Shown in pieces: positions 8,332 to 16,714 of a stretch of DNA of 64,000 bases. Below the pieces are notes generated by a model that saw only the letters and a program-made list of their open reading frames with translations, was not told the origin of the DNA and searched no databases. Position numbers and translations under genes: made by a program. The stretch's first letter is position 1; every line of letters starts with the position of its first letter. Origin of the DNA: Blastochloris tepida (lineage in GTDB: Bacteria; Pseudomonadota; Alphaproteobacteria; Rhizobiales; Xanthobacteraceae); contig NZ_AP018907.1 of assembly GCF_003966715.1 (NCBI RefSeq), positions 360,001-424,000 of the forward strand, given 5' to 3'.

Positions 8332-9339
8332 TCAGTGACAGGGTGGGACTTGACCGCCAAATGGGTCCTTAGCTGGGCCGTTCCGTGGTCCGCTGACGGC
8401 TTTGTCGGGGCCGGCTGGGCGTATTGCGCCCTCCGCAAGACTCAGCCCGGTGCGCGCCGCCTCCTCCGGCGGCTGGCCGGTCAGGCGGGCCGCGAGATAG
8501 CCGGCGTCAAATTCTTCCCCTGCGGCAATCTGTTTCGCCGCCGGCTCTTTCTGGGCCTCGCCCTGGGATTCAGTCAGGGATTCGACCTGTTCGGCCGCGA
8601 CCGGCCCGGCCGTGACGCGGCGCACCTCGCCGCCGCTCATCACCAGCACACCCTCGGTCCCGGCTTTGACCGCGACCTCGGCGGCGCCGGCCGCCGCCAG
8701 CCGGTCGAGCGTGGCGGCCGGCGACACGTCGCCATAGAGCAGCGCCTCGTCGGCGAAATTGGCGAGAGCGATGTCGGTGCGGCACAACACCTCGGCCAGC
8801 ACGGCGCGGGCGCGCGCGGCATCCCCGCCCCAGCCCTGCGGCTGGAACCGGCCGCCGAAAGCGATCGTGGCGCCGCGCTCGCGCGCCACCTCCAGAGTGG
8901 CGAGCAGCCGGCCGAGGCCGACATTGTCGTAGAGCGACAGGGTGACGCCGGAAACGTAGACGAGGCGCGCCAGCGTCATCGCCTCGGCCAGCGCACCCCA
9001 GCCCTGCACCGAGAAGAGCTGGCGGGCCGGCGCGCCATCGCGCCAGCCATGGACAAGGCGCTCGCCGCTGGTCGCCGTGTCGATCAAGGTGAGGTTCGGC
9101 TTGGTGCCGGCGATCCGCACGATCAGGTCGGTCGCCAGTCCCTCGGCTTCGAGCGCGGCGATGATGGTGCGTGAATAGGGATCGTCGCCGAGCGCGGTGG
9201 CGAAGGCGGTGGGCACGCCGAGGCGGCCGAGGCGCACGGCGGTGCGGAAGACGTCGCCGCCGAACGACAGGGCATAGCGCCCGTCGTCGCCGCGGAAGAG
9301 TTCGATCGACACCTCGCCGATGGCGACGACGCGGGACAT
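8332..9339 (-). CDS. Divergent PfkB-family sugar kinase-like protein
   Basis: A 335-residue ribokinase-fold protein. The N-terminus has GEVSIELF, GGDVFRTAVRLGRLG and GDDPYS as in 2-keto-3-deoxygluconate and fructokinase relatives. Key C-terminal signatures are altered: the usual GAGD anion-hole and catalytic Asp motif reads AAGEEFDAGY, so Asp is replaced by Glu, and an insert rich in Glu, Gln and Lys of about 20 residues comes just before it. The D.N.R motif in mid-protein reads FGGRFQPQGW. It may be a weak or inactive kinase or one with a changed substrate. GGAG lies before ATG 9339. Confidence 0.8.
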   Translation of the reverse strand: MSRVVAIGEVSIELFRGDDGRYALSFGGDVFRTAVRLGRLGVPTAFATALGDDPYSRTIIAALEAEGLATDLIVRIAGTKPNLTLIDTATSGERLVHGWRDGAPARQLFSVQGWGALAEAMTLARLVYVSGVTLSLYDNVGLGRLLATLEVARERGATIAFGGRFQPQGWGGDAARARAVLAEVLCRTDIALANFADEALLYGDVSPAATLDRLAAAGAAEVAVKAGTEGVLVMSGGEVRRVTAGPVAAEQVESLTESQGEAQKEPAAKQIAAGEEFDAGYLAARLTGQPPEEAARTGLSLAEGAIRPAGPDKAVSGPRNGPAKDPFGGQVPPCH

Positions 9340-9489
9340 GGGCACCTCCTGTCTGGAGCGGCGCACAATGGCCCGGCGGGGCGCGGGTGTCCACGCCGGG
9401 GCCGGCGCCGAGCGTTGGGTCGGATAGGCTCGTCTTGGCGGGCGGGCTTCGCTATCAAGCCCGGGCTGGGTCGCCGCAGGAGGGAATCG

Positions 9490-10170
9490 ATGGTCGAAGG
9501 CACGGGGACGCGAGACCTGTCGGACTGGGCGCCGCGGCCCATGCCGGACGGCCGGCCGCTCGCGGGGCGTTTCGTGCGGCTGGAGCGGCTCGATCCCGCC
9601 CGCCACGGTGCCGATCTCGCCCGGACCACGGCGGCCCCGGCCGCGCTCTACGATTTCCTGTTCGAGCCGCCGCCGGCCGATCCGGCCGAGGTGGTGGGTT
9701 GGGTGGCGCAGGCGGCGGCGAGCCTCGATCCGTTCTTCTATGCGGTGGTCGACCAGGCCAGCGGCGAGGCGGTGGGGCGGCTCGCTCTGATGCGCATCGA
9801 TGCGAAGAACGGCGTGATCGAGGTCGGCTCGATCCTGTTCGGACCGCGGCTTCAGCGCACCGCCGGGGCGACCGAGGCGATCGCGCTCATTGCCGGCCAC
9901 GTGTTCGACGATCTCGGCTACCGGCGCCTGGAATGGAAGTGCAACGACCGCAATCTTCCCTCCAAGCAGGCGGCTTTGCGCTTCGGCTTCAGCTATGAAG
10001 GGCTGTTCCGCCAGCATATGGTGGTGAAGGGCGAAAACCGCGACACGGCGTGGTTCGCCATGCTCGACCAGGAATGGCCGCGGCGGAAACGCGCCTTCGC
10101 CGCGTGGCTCGATGTGGCGAATTTCGATGCCGACGGCCGGCAGCGGCGGCGCCTCGAGGAGTTCCGATGA
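9490..10170 (+). CDS. GNAT acetyltransferase, RimJ/RimL-like
   Basis: A 226-residue acetyltransferase_3-type protein. The acetyl-CoA fold is visible through VGRLALMRID, IEVGSILFGP, the helix ATEAIALIAGHVFDDLGYRRLEWKC in part, and the NLPSKQAALRFGFSYEG motif near the C-terminus. ATG 9490 follows a strong GGAGGG site. Related proteins acetylate N-termini, spermidine or small amines; the substrate here is unknown. Its stop overlaps the next start (ATGA), so the two are coupled. Confidence 0.88.
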   Translation: MVEGTGTRDLSDWAPRPMPDGRPLAGRFVRLERLDPARHGADLARTTAAPAALYDFLFEPPPADPAEVVGWVAQAAASLDPFFYAVVDQASGEAVGRLALMRIDAKNGVIEVGSILFGPRLQRTAGATEAIALIAGHVFDDLGYRRLEWKCNDRNLPSKQAALRFGFSYEGLFRQHMVVKGENRDTAWFAMLDQEWPRRKRAFAAWLDVANFDADGRQRRRLEEFR

Positions 10171-11033
10171 GCGGGCAGGCGGAGAAGGCTGCGCGGTTCC
10201 GGGCCCTGCACGCGGCGCCGGGCGCCTTCGTCATTCCCAATCCGTGGGACGCCGGCACTGCCAAACTGCTGACATCCTTTGGCTTCCCGGCGCTGGCCAC
10301 CACCAGCGCCGGCTTCGCATACAGCCTCGGGCGGCCGGACGGGATGGGCCTCTTGCGACGCGAGGAGTTGCTGATCAATGCCGCCGACATCGCCGGGGCG
10401 ACCGCGCTGCCGGTGTCGGGCGATCTGGAGAACGGCTTCGGCGACCGCGATCTCGACATCGAGACCACCATCATCGGCGCCTCAGCGGCCGGGCTGGTCG
10501 GCGGCTCGATCGAGGACGCCACCGGCAATGCCGAGGCGCCGATCTACGAATTCGACACCGCCGTCGCCCGCATCCGCACCGCCGCGGCGGCGGCCCGCAG
10601 CCTGCCGCACGATTTCGTGCTGGTGGCGCGGGCCGAGAATTTCCTGCACGGCCGGCCCGATTTCGACGACACGCTGAAGCGGCTCGTCGCCTATGCCGAG
10701 GCCGGGGCTGACTGTCTTTATGCGCCGGGCGTCAGCGATCCCGAGTCGATCAAGGCGATCGTACGGGCGGTGGCGCCCAAGCCGGTCAATGTGCTGGTGC
10801 CGGGCAAGGCCGGGCTGTCGGCCGCCGACCTCGCCGCACTCGGCGTCAAGCGCGTCTCGCTGGGCTCGGCCCTGGTGCGGGTGTGCATCGGCGCGCTGAT
10901 GCGCGCGGCCGAGGAGATCACCATCCACGGCACCTTCACCGCCCTGCACGGCGCGGTCGCCTATGGCGACGTGCAGACGCGGTTCCGCGACCTGCTGGAG
11001 CGGGAACGGGCGGACGCCGTCGGGCAGGGCTGA
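10167..11033 (+). CDS. Isocitrate lyase/PEP mutase superfamily protein
   Basis: A 288-residue TIM-barrel protein of the oxaloacetate hydrolase/PEP mutase group. The Mg2+ and substrate region is visible as VSGDLENGFGD and VARAENF; the start FRALHAAPGAFVIPNPWDAGTAKLL is typical of the family. Members cleave or form C-C or P-C bonds of 2-oxo acids. The exact reaction cannot be read from sequence. It is translationally coupled to the GNAT gene by a 4-base overlap. Confidence 0.87.
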   Translation: MSGQAEKAARFRALHAAPGAFVIPNPWDAGTAKLLTSFGFPALATTSAGFAYSLGRPDGMGLLRREELLINAADIAGATALPVSGDLENGFGDRDLDIETTIIGASAAGLVGGSIEDATGNAEAPIYEFDTAVARIRTAAAAARSLPHDFVLVARAENFLHGRPDFDDTLKRLVAYAEAGADCLYAPGVSDPESIKAIVRAVAPKPVNVLVPGKAGLSAADLAALGVKRVSLGSALVRVCIGALMRAAEEITIHGTFTALHGAVAYGDVQTRFRDLLERERADAVGQG

Positions 11034-11049
11034 CCGACCGGAAACCGTC

Positions 11050-11769
11050 TCACATCAGCCCCAGGCCGCGGAAAGAGGCGTGGCCGTTCTTGCCGATGAT
11101 CAGATGGTCGTGCAGCGTGATGCCGAGCGGCGCCGCGGCCTCGACGATCTTGCAGGTCATGTGGATGTCGGCGGTGGAGGGGGTGGGATCGCCCGAGGGG
11201 TGATTGTGCACCAGGATCAAGGCGCTCGCCGACAGTTCCAGGGCGCGCTTGACCACCTCGCGCGGATAGACCGGGGTGTGGTCGATGGTGCCGCGCGACA
11301 ACACCTCGTCGGCGATGAGCTGGTTGCGCTTGTCGAGGAACAGAATCCGGAACTCCTCGCGCTCGGCGAAGGCCATCGCGGCGCGGCAGAAGTCCAGCAC
11401 CTGCGACCAGGAGCCCAGCACCGGGCGATCCCTGACCGCGCCCCTGGCGAGGCGCTGGGCCGCCGCCTGGATGATCTTCAGCTCCGCCGCCACCGCCTCG
11501 CCGACGCCTTCCACCTCCACCAGCCGCGCCGGGGGCGCGGACAGCACCTCGGCGAACGAGCCGAAGCGGCTGAGCAGGGCCTTGGCCAGCGGCTTGGTGT
11601 CCTGTCGCGGCAGCGCGCGGAACAGCACCAGTTCGAGCAGCTCGTAGTCGGGCAGGGCGTCGGGGCCGGCTTCCAAGAAGCGGGCGCGCAGGCGTGCGCG
11701 GTGGCCGGCGAAATGCGGCTCCGACATCCCCGGCGGCGATTTCGGGGCCCAGGCCACGGCTGGCCTCAC
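11050..11769 (-). CDS. radC: RadC-family JAB/MPN protein
   Basis: A 239-residue protein with an N-terminal helix-hairpin-helix region ([16 protein letters not shown]) and a C-terminal JAMM metal-binding domain ([14 protein letters not shown]). Named for DNA repair in E. coli, but the molecular role is unsettled. The GTG at 11769 overlaps the map stop; ATG 11727 ([12 protein letters not shown]) is an alternative giving 225 residues. It is the second gene of a map-radC pair. Confidence 0.92.
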   Translation of the reverse strand: MRPAVAWAPKSPPGMSEPHFAGHRARLRARFLEAGPDALPDYELLELVLFRALPRQDTKPLAKALLSRFGSFAEVLSAPPARLVEVEGVGEAVAAELKIIQAAAQRLARGAVRDRPVLGSWSQVLDFCRAAMAFAEREEFRILFLDKRNQLIADEVLSRGTIDHTPVYPREVVKRALELSASALILVHNHPSGDPTPSTADIHMTCKIVEAAAPLGITLHDHLIIGKNGHASFRGLGLM

Positions 11770-12590
11770 ACGTCGTAGGGTGGCTTGTGCAGCCCCTTGG
11801 GCGACAGCGTGAAGATCTCGACGCCGGTCTCGGTGACGCCAACCGCATGCTCGAACTGCGCCGACAGCGAGCGGTCGCGGGTCACCGCGGTCCAGCCGTC
11901 TGACAGCACCTTCACATGCGCCCGGCCGAGATTGATCATCGGCTCGACGGTGAAGAACATCCCGGGCTTCAGCACCGCCCCTTCGCCGGGGCGGCCGACA
12001 TGGACGATGTTCGGCTCGTCATGGAACAGGCGCCCCAGGCCGTGGCCGCAGAAATCGCGCACCACGCTCATGTGGCGCGGCTCGACGAAATCCTGGATGG
12101 CGGCGCCGATGTCGCCGACCGTCGCCCCCGGCTTGATCACGGCAATGCCGCGCATCATCGCCTCGTAGGTGGTCTCGATCAGCTTCTCGGCGCGGCGGGG
12201 AATCTCGCCCACCGGGTACATCCGGCTGGAATCGCCGTGCCAGCCGTCGAGGATCAGGGTGACGTCGACATTGACGATGTCGCCCTCGCGCAGCGGCTTG
12301 TCGTTGGGGATGCCGTGGCAGACCACATGGTTGATCGAGGTGCAGGTCGACTTGCGGTAGCCGCGGTACATCAGCGTCGCCGGCAGCGCGCCGTGGTCCA
12401 TGGCGAACTCGAACACCGCCCGGTCGATGGCGTCGGTGGCCACCCCCGGCTGGATCATCGGGGTGATCAGGTCCAGCGCCTCGGCCACCAGACGGCCGGC
12501 CTTGCGCATGCCGTTGAAGTCGGCGTGCCCGTGGAGCTTGATCTGGCCGTTCTTGCGAAGCGGCGCGACGGTTGCATCGACATAGGTCAT
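11766..12590 (-). CDS. map: Methionine aminopeptidase, type I
   Basis: A 274-residue cytosolic metalloprotease that removes the initiator methionine from nascent proteins. Metal ligands are visible: [15 protein letters not shown] (two Asp), [13 protein letters not shown] (His), FFTVEPM (Glu) and [12 protein letters not shown] (Glu). The SINHVVCHG segment contains the substrate His. ATG 12590 starts MTYVDAT; the open frame upstream is an arginine-rich shadow of the divergent FkbM gene. Confidence 0.96.
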   Translation of the reverse strand: MTYVDATVAPLRKNGQIKLHGHADFNGMRKAGRLVAEALDLITPMIQPGVATDAIDRAVFEFAMDHGALPATLMYRGYRKSTCTSINHVVCHGIPNDKPLREGDIVNVDVTLILDGWHGDSSRMYPVGEIPRRAEKLIETTYEAMMRGIAVIKPGATVGDIGAAIQDFVEPRHMSVVRDFCGHGLGRLFHDEPNIVHVGRPGEGAVLKPGMFFTVEPMINLGRAHVKVLSDGWTAVTRDRSLSAQFEHAVGVTETGVEIFTLSPKGLHKPPYDV

Positions 12591-12743
12591 TCGGTTGCAC
12601 TCGAAACCGGGCGGCGGCTGCCTCTTGCCTCGCCGGTTCGGGCAATGTAGGCGATCGGCAGGCTCGCGCAAGGATGCGTCGCAGGTTTCAGGCGGCCGCG
12701 GCCGCGCTGTCCTGCCGGAGGCCAACCGCACTGGAGTTCGGGA

Positions 12744-13700
12744 TTGCCGGAACGCGACAACGACTCCAGCCCTTACGGCGCCTGCGAGCCCGGCGCTTTC
12801 GCCTCGCGCATCATCCGCCTGACCCGCCGCATTCCCGACCGTTGGCTGTACCGGCGCCTCGCGTTCACGCTGCGGCGGCTGGTGACCATGCGTCTGGCCG
12901 GCCGGCCGCTCGACGTCGAATCGATGGGCGCGCGCTTCCGGCTCTATCCGTTCAACAATGTCTGCGAAAAGCGCATCCTGTTCACGCCGCAGTATTTCGA
13001 CCCGGTCGAGCGGGCGGCGCTGGCTGCGTTCATCGACCAGCGGATCGGCTGCGGCCTCGATGTCACCTTCGTCGATATCGGCGCCAATATCGGCGGCTAC
13101 AGCCTGTTCGTGGCGGCGCGCACCAGGGGGCACGGCCGGCTTCTGGCGATCGAGCCGCAACCGGTCGTGTTCGACCGGCTGTGCTTCAATATCGGGGCCA
13201 ATCCCGGCTGCGGGGTGAAGGCGCTGTCGGTCGCGGTGGCCGACCGGGAAGGGCCGCTGACGCTGTTCCTGGCGGCGCGCAACAAGGGCGAATCGAGCGT
13301 CAAGGTGCTCGGCTTCGATGCCGGCGAGGGCGCCAGCGTCACGGTGCCGGCGGCGCCCCTGAACCGGATCCTGGATAGCGAGGGCATCGATCGCATCGAC
13401 GCCATGAAGATCGATGTCGAGGGGGCGGAAGACCTGGTGCTGCTGCCGTTCTTCCGCAGCGCGCCGGCGGCGCGCTGGCCGGCGCTGCTGATCCTGGCCA
13501 ACCGACCTGACCTCTGGCACTCCGACGTTCACGCGCTGCTGGCCGAGCACGGCTATGTGCTGCGCGGCACCTCGCGGCTGAAGCGGCTCTATGAGCGGCC
13601 GGACGAGGCCGCGGCCGGCGGCGCGCAGGACCCTTCCCGTGAAGAAAAAGAGTCTCCGGAGGCGCCGGCTGCTGGCGAACAGCGGATGGCGTCGCGCTGA
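12744..13700 (+). CDS. FkbM-family methyltransferase
   Basis: A 318-residue SAM-dependent methyltransferase. Motif I is TFVDIGANIGGYS, followed by LLAIEPQPVVFDRL and the MKIDVEGAEDLVL segment typical of FkbM proteins, which methylate hydroxyl groups of sugars or secondary metabolites. The C-terminal 35 residues are charged and disordered. The start is a TTG at 12744; no better start covers the N-terminal helices. It stands alone, divergent from map, so the substrate cannot be guessed. Confidence 0.85.
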   Translation: MPERDNDSSPYGACEPGAFASRIIRLTRRIPDRWLYRRLAFTLRRLVTMRLAGRPLDVESMGARFRLYPFNNVCEKRILFTPQYFDPVERAALAAFIDQRIGCGLDVTFVDIGANIGGYSLFVAARTRGHGRLLAIEPQPVVFDRLCFNIGANPGCGVKALSVAVADREGPLTLFLAARNKGESSVKVLGFDAGEGASVTVPAAPLNRILDSEGIDRIDAMKIDVEGAEDLVLLPFFRSAPAARWPALLILANRPDLWHSDVHALLAEHGYVLRGTSRLKRLYERPDEAAAGGAQDPSREEKESPEAPAAGEQRMASR

Positions 13701-13716
13701 AGGCGCGGCGGTCCGC

Positions 13717-14436
13717 TCAGCGGATCAGCAGCAGCGGCCGGTTGCCCTCGGGTACCTTGCGCCAGACATTGTCCTCGGTCTGCTCGAAGCGGAGCTGGTC
13801 GCCGCGGCTTGAGAGGATCACCACGTCGGCGCGCTCGATCCGCCACGACACCGGGGCAAACGACGTGATGGTCTGGTCGCAGCCCGTGGCGAGCGACAGC
13901 TTGAAGGTGTCGGCGGCGGCCGGCTCCTCAGTCAGCGTCACCTTGCAGATCGGCCGGTCCGGCTGGCGGGCGAAGCTCCAGGTGCCGGCGAGATCGGCCG
14001 GCACCGGGCCGGGCGGCTCCGAGCCGCCGGCGCGCGCCAGAAAGAAGATGCCCTCGCCGGAGCGCGCCATCTCGAACAGGCCGTCCTCGGTCTCGCCGAA
14101 CTCGGCCACGGTGCGGCCGGCGCCGTCGATGAGGCGGATGGCGCCGGCCGGGCCCAGCGCCCAGGCGGTCACCGTCGTCAGGAAGGGCATGGCGGCGGAA
14201 CAGGCCGGCTTGTCGAACGCCAAGCCGAAGCCGCCATTCTGCACGCGGATGTCCAGGGTCATCGCGCAGCGGCGGGTCGATTCGGCATCGGTGATCTCGA
14301 ATGCCCCAGCGAGGTCGCGCACCTCGTCGGGCACCTTCATGACCGGCGCCGCTTCGGGCACCTTCGGCGGCTTGGCGGTCTCGGCGGCGGTGGGGCTGGC
14401 CAAGGACAAGGCCAGAAGAAGCAGAAATGCGCGCAT
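13717..14436 (-). CDS. Exported AprI/Inh-type metalloprotease inhibitor with two domains
   Basis: A 239-residue predicted periplasmic protein: signal peptide (1-18), then two AprI/Inh beta-barrel repeats. The first runs from about LAGAFEI to FFLARAG and the second from LAGTWSFARQ to the C-terminus; each has the paired Cys typical of the family (RRCAMTL...PAC, PICKVTL...TGC). Inh proteins protect the cell from its own serralysin-type proteases. No such protease is seen in this window. Converges with the FkbM gene. Confidence 0.82.
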   Translation of the reverse strand: MRAFLLLLALSLASPTAAETAKPPKVPEAAPVMKVPDEVRDLAGAFEITDAESTRRCAMTLDIRVQNGGFGLAFDKPACSAAMPFLTTVTAWALGPAGAIRLIDGAGRTVAEFGETEDGLFEMARSGEGIFFLARAGGSEPPGPVPADLAGTWSFARQPDRPICKVTLTEEPAAADTFKLSLATGCDQTITSFAPVSWRIERADVVILSSRGDQLRFEQTEDNVWRKVPEGNRPLLLIR

Positions 14437-14504
14437 GCCCTCAGTCCCAGCAGATCCAAACCTTATGGATTCAAACGATGAACCCCGATTTGGGCAACAA
14501 AATA

Positions 14505-15482
14505 TCACGCGTCGCGCGAATTCCGCCACGGCGTTTCCGGTACCGGGGTTAACGGGCCGCGCCCATCGAACCAGCTCACCAGATTGTCGATCGTGAGCTG
14601 CGCCATGGCCTCGCGGGTGTAGAGCGCGGCCGAGCCGACATGCGGCAGCAGCACCACATGGTCCATGGCGATCAGCTCGGCCGGCACGTTCGGCTCATCG
14701 GCGAACACGTCGAGCCCGGCGGAGAGGATAGTGCGGGTCTTCAGCGCCTCGATCAGCGCCGGCTCGTCGACCACCGAGCCGCGGGCGACATTGATCAGGA
14801 TGCCGCGCGGCCCGAGGGCGGCCAGCACCTCGGCATTGATGGCGTTGCGGGTCTCCGGCGTGCCCGGGGCGATGGCGATCAGCGTGTCGACGTTGCGGGC
14901 GAGCGAGACGAGGTCGGGATAGTAGGGGTAGGGCATGTCGGCGTGGGCGGTGCGGCTGAAATAGGCCACCGGCACGCCGAAGGCGTCGAGCCGGCGGGCG
15001 ATGGCCCGGCCGATGCGCCCCATGCCGTAGATGCCGACAACGCGGTCGCGCAGCGAGGGGCTCAGCGGAAAGTTCGCCTCATGCCACTTGCCGGCGCGCA
15101 GATAACGCTCGGCCTGCGGCAGCTGGCGCACCGTGCTGATCAGCAGGCCGAGCGCGGCGTCGGCCACCTCCTCGGTCAGCACGTCGGGGGTGTTGGTCAC
15201 CACCACGCCGCGCCGGCCGGCAGCCGCGGCGTCGATATGGTCGTAGCCCACTCCGAAACTGGCGATGATCTCGAGCTTCGGCAGGCGGTCGAGCAGCGCT
15301 TCATCGACCGGCGCGCCGCCCACGGTGGAGGCGAGGCCGCGGATGTGCGGGGCGGCCGCCTCAAGCGCCGTCTCGCCGCCCGGCTCCCACTGCCGGATCA
15401 GATGGAAGCGCCGGCCGAGTTGGTCGAGAACCATCGGCATCAGGGGCCGGGGCACCAGGATCCGGGGCAGGGTGTCGGTCAT
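14505..15482 (-). CDS. D-isomer-specific 2-hydroxyacid dehydrogenase
   Basis: A 325-residue NAD(P)H-dependent reductase of glyoxylate/hydroxypyruvate-type 2-oxo acids. The Rossmann motif is GIYGMGRIGRAIARRL; catalytic residues are Arg in NVARGSVVD, Glu in DVFADEPNVP and His in LLPHVGS. GGAG lies six bases before ATG 15482. This start lies 122 bases inside the 3' end of the upstream transporter gene, in another frame, an unusually long same-strand overlap. Confidence 0.93.
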   Translation of the reverse strand: MTDTLPRILVPRPLMPMVLDQLGRRFHLIRQWEPGGETALEAAAPHIRGLASTVGGAPVDEALLDRLPKLEIIASFGVGYDHIDAAAAGRRGVVVTNTPDVLTEEVADAALGLLISTVRQLPQAERYLRAGKWHEANFPLSPSLRDRVVGIYGMGRIGRAIARRLDAFGVPVAYFSRTAHADMPYPYYPDLVSLARNVDTLIAIAPGTPETRNAINAEVLAALGPRGILINVARGSVVDEPALIEALKTRTILSAGLDVFADEPNVPAELIAMDHVVLLPHVGSAALYTREAMAQLTIDNLVSWFDGRGPLTPVPETPWRNSRDA

Positions 15483-16404
15483 GCAGGTCTCCATCTGGCG
15501 CGGCCGTGCGGCGGGCCCGCTCGCGATAGATCAAATACAGGCCCGAGGCGATGACGATGGCGCTGCCGGCGACTGTCCACAGGTCCGGCAGGTCGCCGAA
15601 CACCAGATAGCCGGCGATCACCATCCAGACGATCTGGGTATAGATGAACGGCGCCAGCACGCCGGCCGGCGCCTTGCGGTGGGCCTTGATGAGCAGCCAG
15701 TGGCCGATGCTGCCGAAGGCGCCCACCGCCACCATGGCGGCGATCTGCAGCGGCTCGTCGGGCGCCACCCACACCAGGGGCAGCGGCACCGAGGTGACCA
15801 GGAAGCCGACCAGATTGGAATAGAACAGCGTGGTCAGCGTCGAATCGTAACCCGCGAGCACGCGGGTCGAGATGTTGTAGACCGCGTAGGCCACCGCCCC
15901 GAGCAGCGACAGGCCGGCGGCCCAATGGACGTCGCCGAGGCCGGGCCGGGTGATCACCAAGACGCCGCAGAACCCGACCAGGATCGCCAGCCAGCGCCGC
16001 CAGCCGATCCATTCGCCGAGGATCGGCCCGGCCAGCACCGCGACGAAGAACGGCGTGGTGAAGACGATCGACATGGTCTGGTCGAGGCGCAGATAGCGCA
16101 GCGCCATGAAATTGAGCACCGTCGAGGCCAGGAGCAGCGCCGAGCGGCCGAGTTGCAGCGCCGGCCGCCGGGTGCGGATCAGGCCGGGCACCGTCCAGGG
16201 ATTGACGACGATTAGGGTCAGCAGGAAGGCCGCGGCATAGCGCGCCCACACCACCTGGAGCGTGTCCATGTGGAGGCTGAGCCATTTGGCGGAGGTGTCG
16301 AGGCAGCAGAAGCAGGCGAGCGCCGCGCACATCAGGGCGATGCCGGCGAGGCGCTGCCGCCGCGGCTGGGTCACGACGACCGGAGGAGGGGCGGAGGCGG
16401 TCAC
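15361..16404 (-). CDS. EamA/DMT-family transporter
   Basis: A 347-residue inner-membrane protein with about ten hydrophobic helices in two EamA repeats (about residues 20-155 and 165-295), typical of drug/metabolite exporters. The membrane domain ends near LYLIYRERARR; the last 45 residues are Pro/Asp/Arg-rich, with shadow-like composition, and are read out of frame over the start of the dehydrogenase gene. The substrate is unknown; the neighbour suggests a hydroxy acid or related metabolite. Confidence 0.9.
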   Translation of the reverse strand: MTASAPPPVVVTQPRRQRLAGIALMCAALACFCCLDTSAKWLSLHMDTLQVVWARYAAAFLLTLIVVNPWTVPGLIRTRRPALQLGRSALLLASTVLNFMALRYLRLDQTMSIVFTTPFFVAVLAGPILGEWIGWRRWLAILVGFCGVLVITRPGLGDVHWAAGLSLLGAVAYAVYNISTRVLAGYDSTLTTLFYSNLVGFLVTSVPLPLVWVAPDEPLQIAAMVAVGAFGSIGHWLLIKAHRKAPAGVLAPFIYTQIVWMVIAGYLVFGDLPDLWTVAGSAIVIASGLYLIYRERARRTAAPDGDLHDRHPAPDPGAPAPDADGSRPTRPALPSDPAVGAGRRDGA

Positions 16405-16714
16405 GGGGATTCGGGGGACGGAGGGCGGCAGTCGGCCGGGTCAGGCAAGGCGGCTCCAACAATCATGGCAGGACCGATCAGGGCAACAACAATCGCGGCA
16501 AGCCCGATCACGGCAAGTCTGGGCGCGTTCCCTGGGCCCCTTTCCCGACCGCCTGACGGCGGTCGCCGGGGGCGACGGGCACGGGGCCGGCACGCATTGT
16601 CTGGGGGACGAACCGCTGTTGAGAGCCTCAGCCAGTCATCCCCGGCGAGCATGGCGAAGCCATGCGAGGAAAGGGGATCCAGGACCATGCCGGCTCGCTC
16701 GGCGCGATTTCGGA
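16405..16714. other. Intergenic region with a REP-like palindrome
   Basis: About 310 bases without a convincing gene. At 16636-16680 lies a palindromic unit (CATCCCCGGCGAGCATGG...CCATGCGAGGAAAGGGGATC). Near 16456-16510 a roughly 27-base motif is imperfectly duplicated (GGACCGATCAGGGCAAC / AGCCCGATCACGGCAAG). A minus-strand open frame with one hydrophobic stretch crosses this area but has no clear start. Confidence 0.5.
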
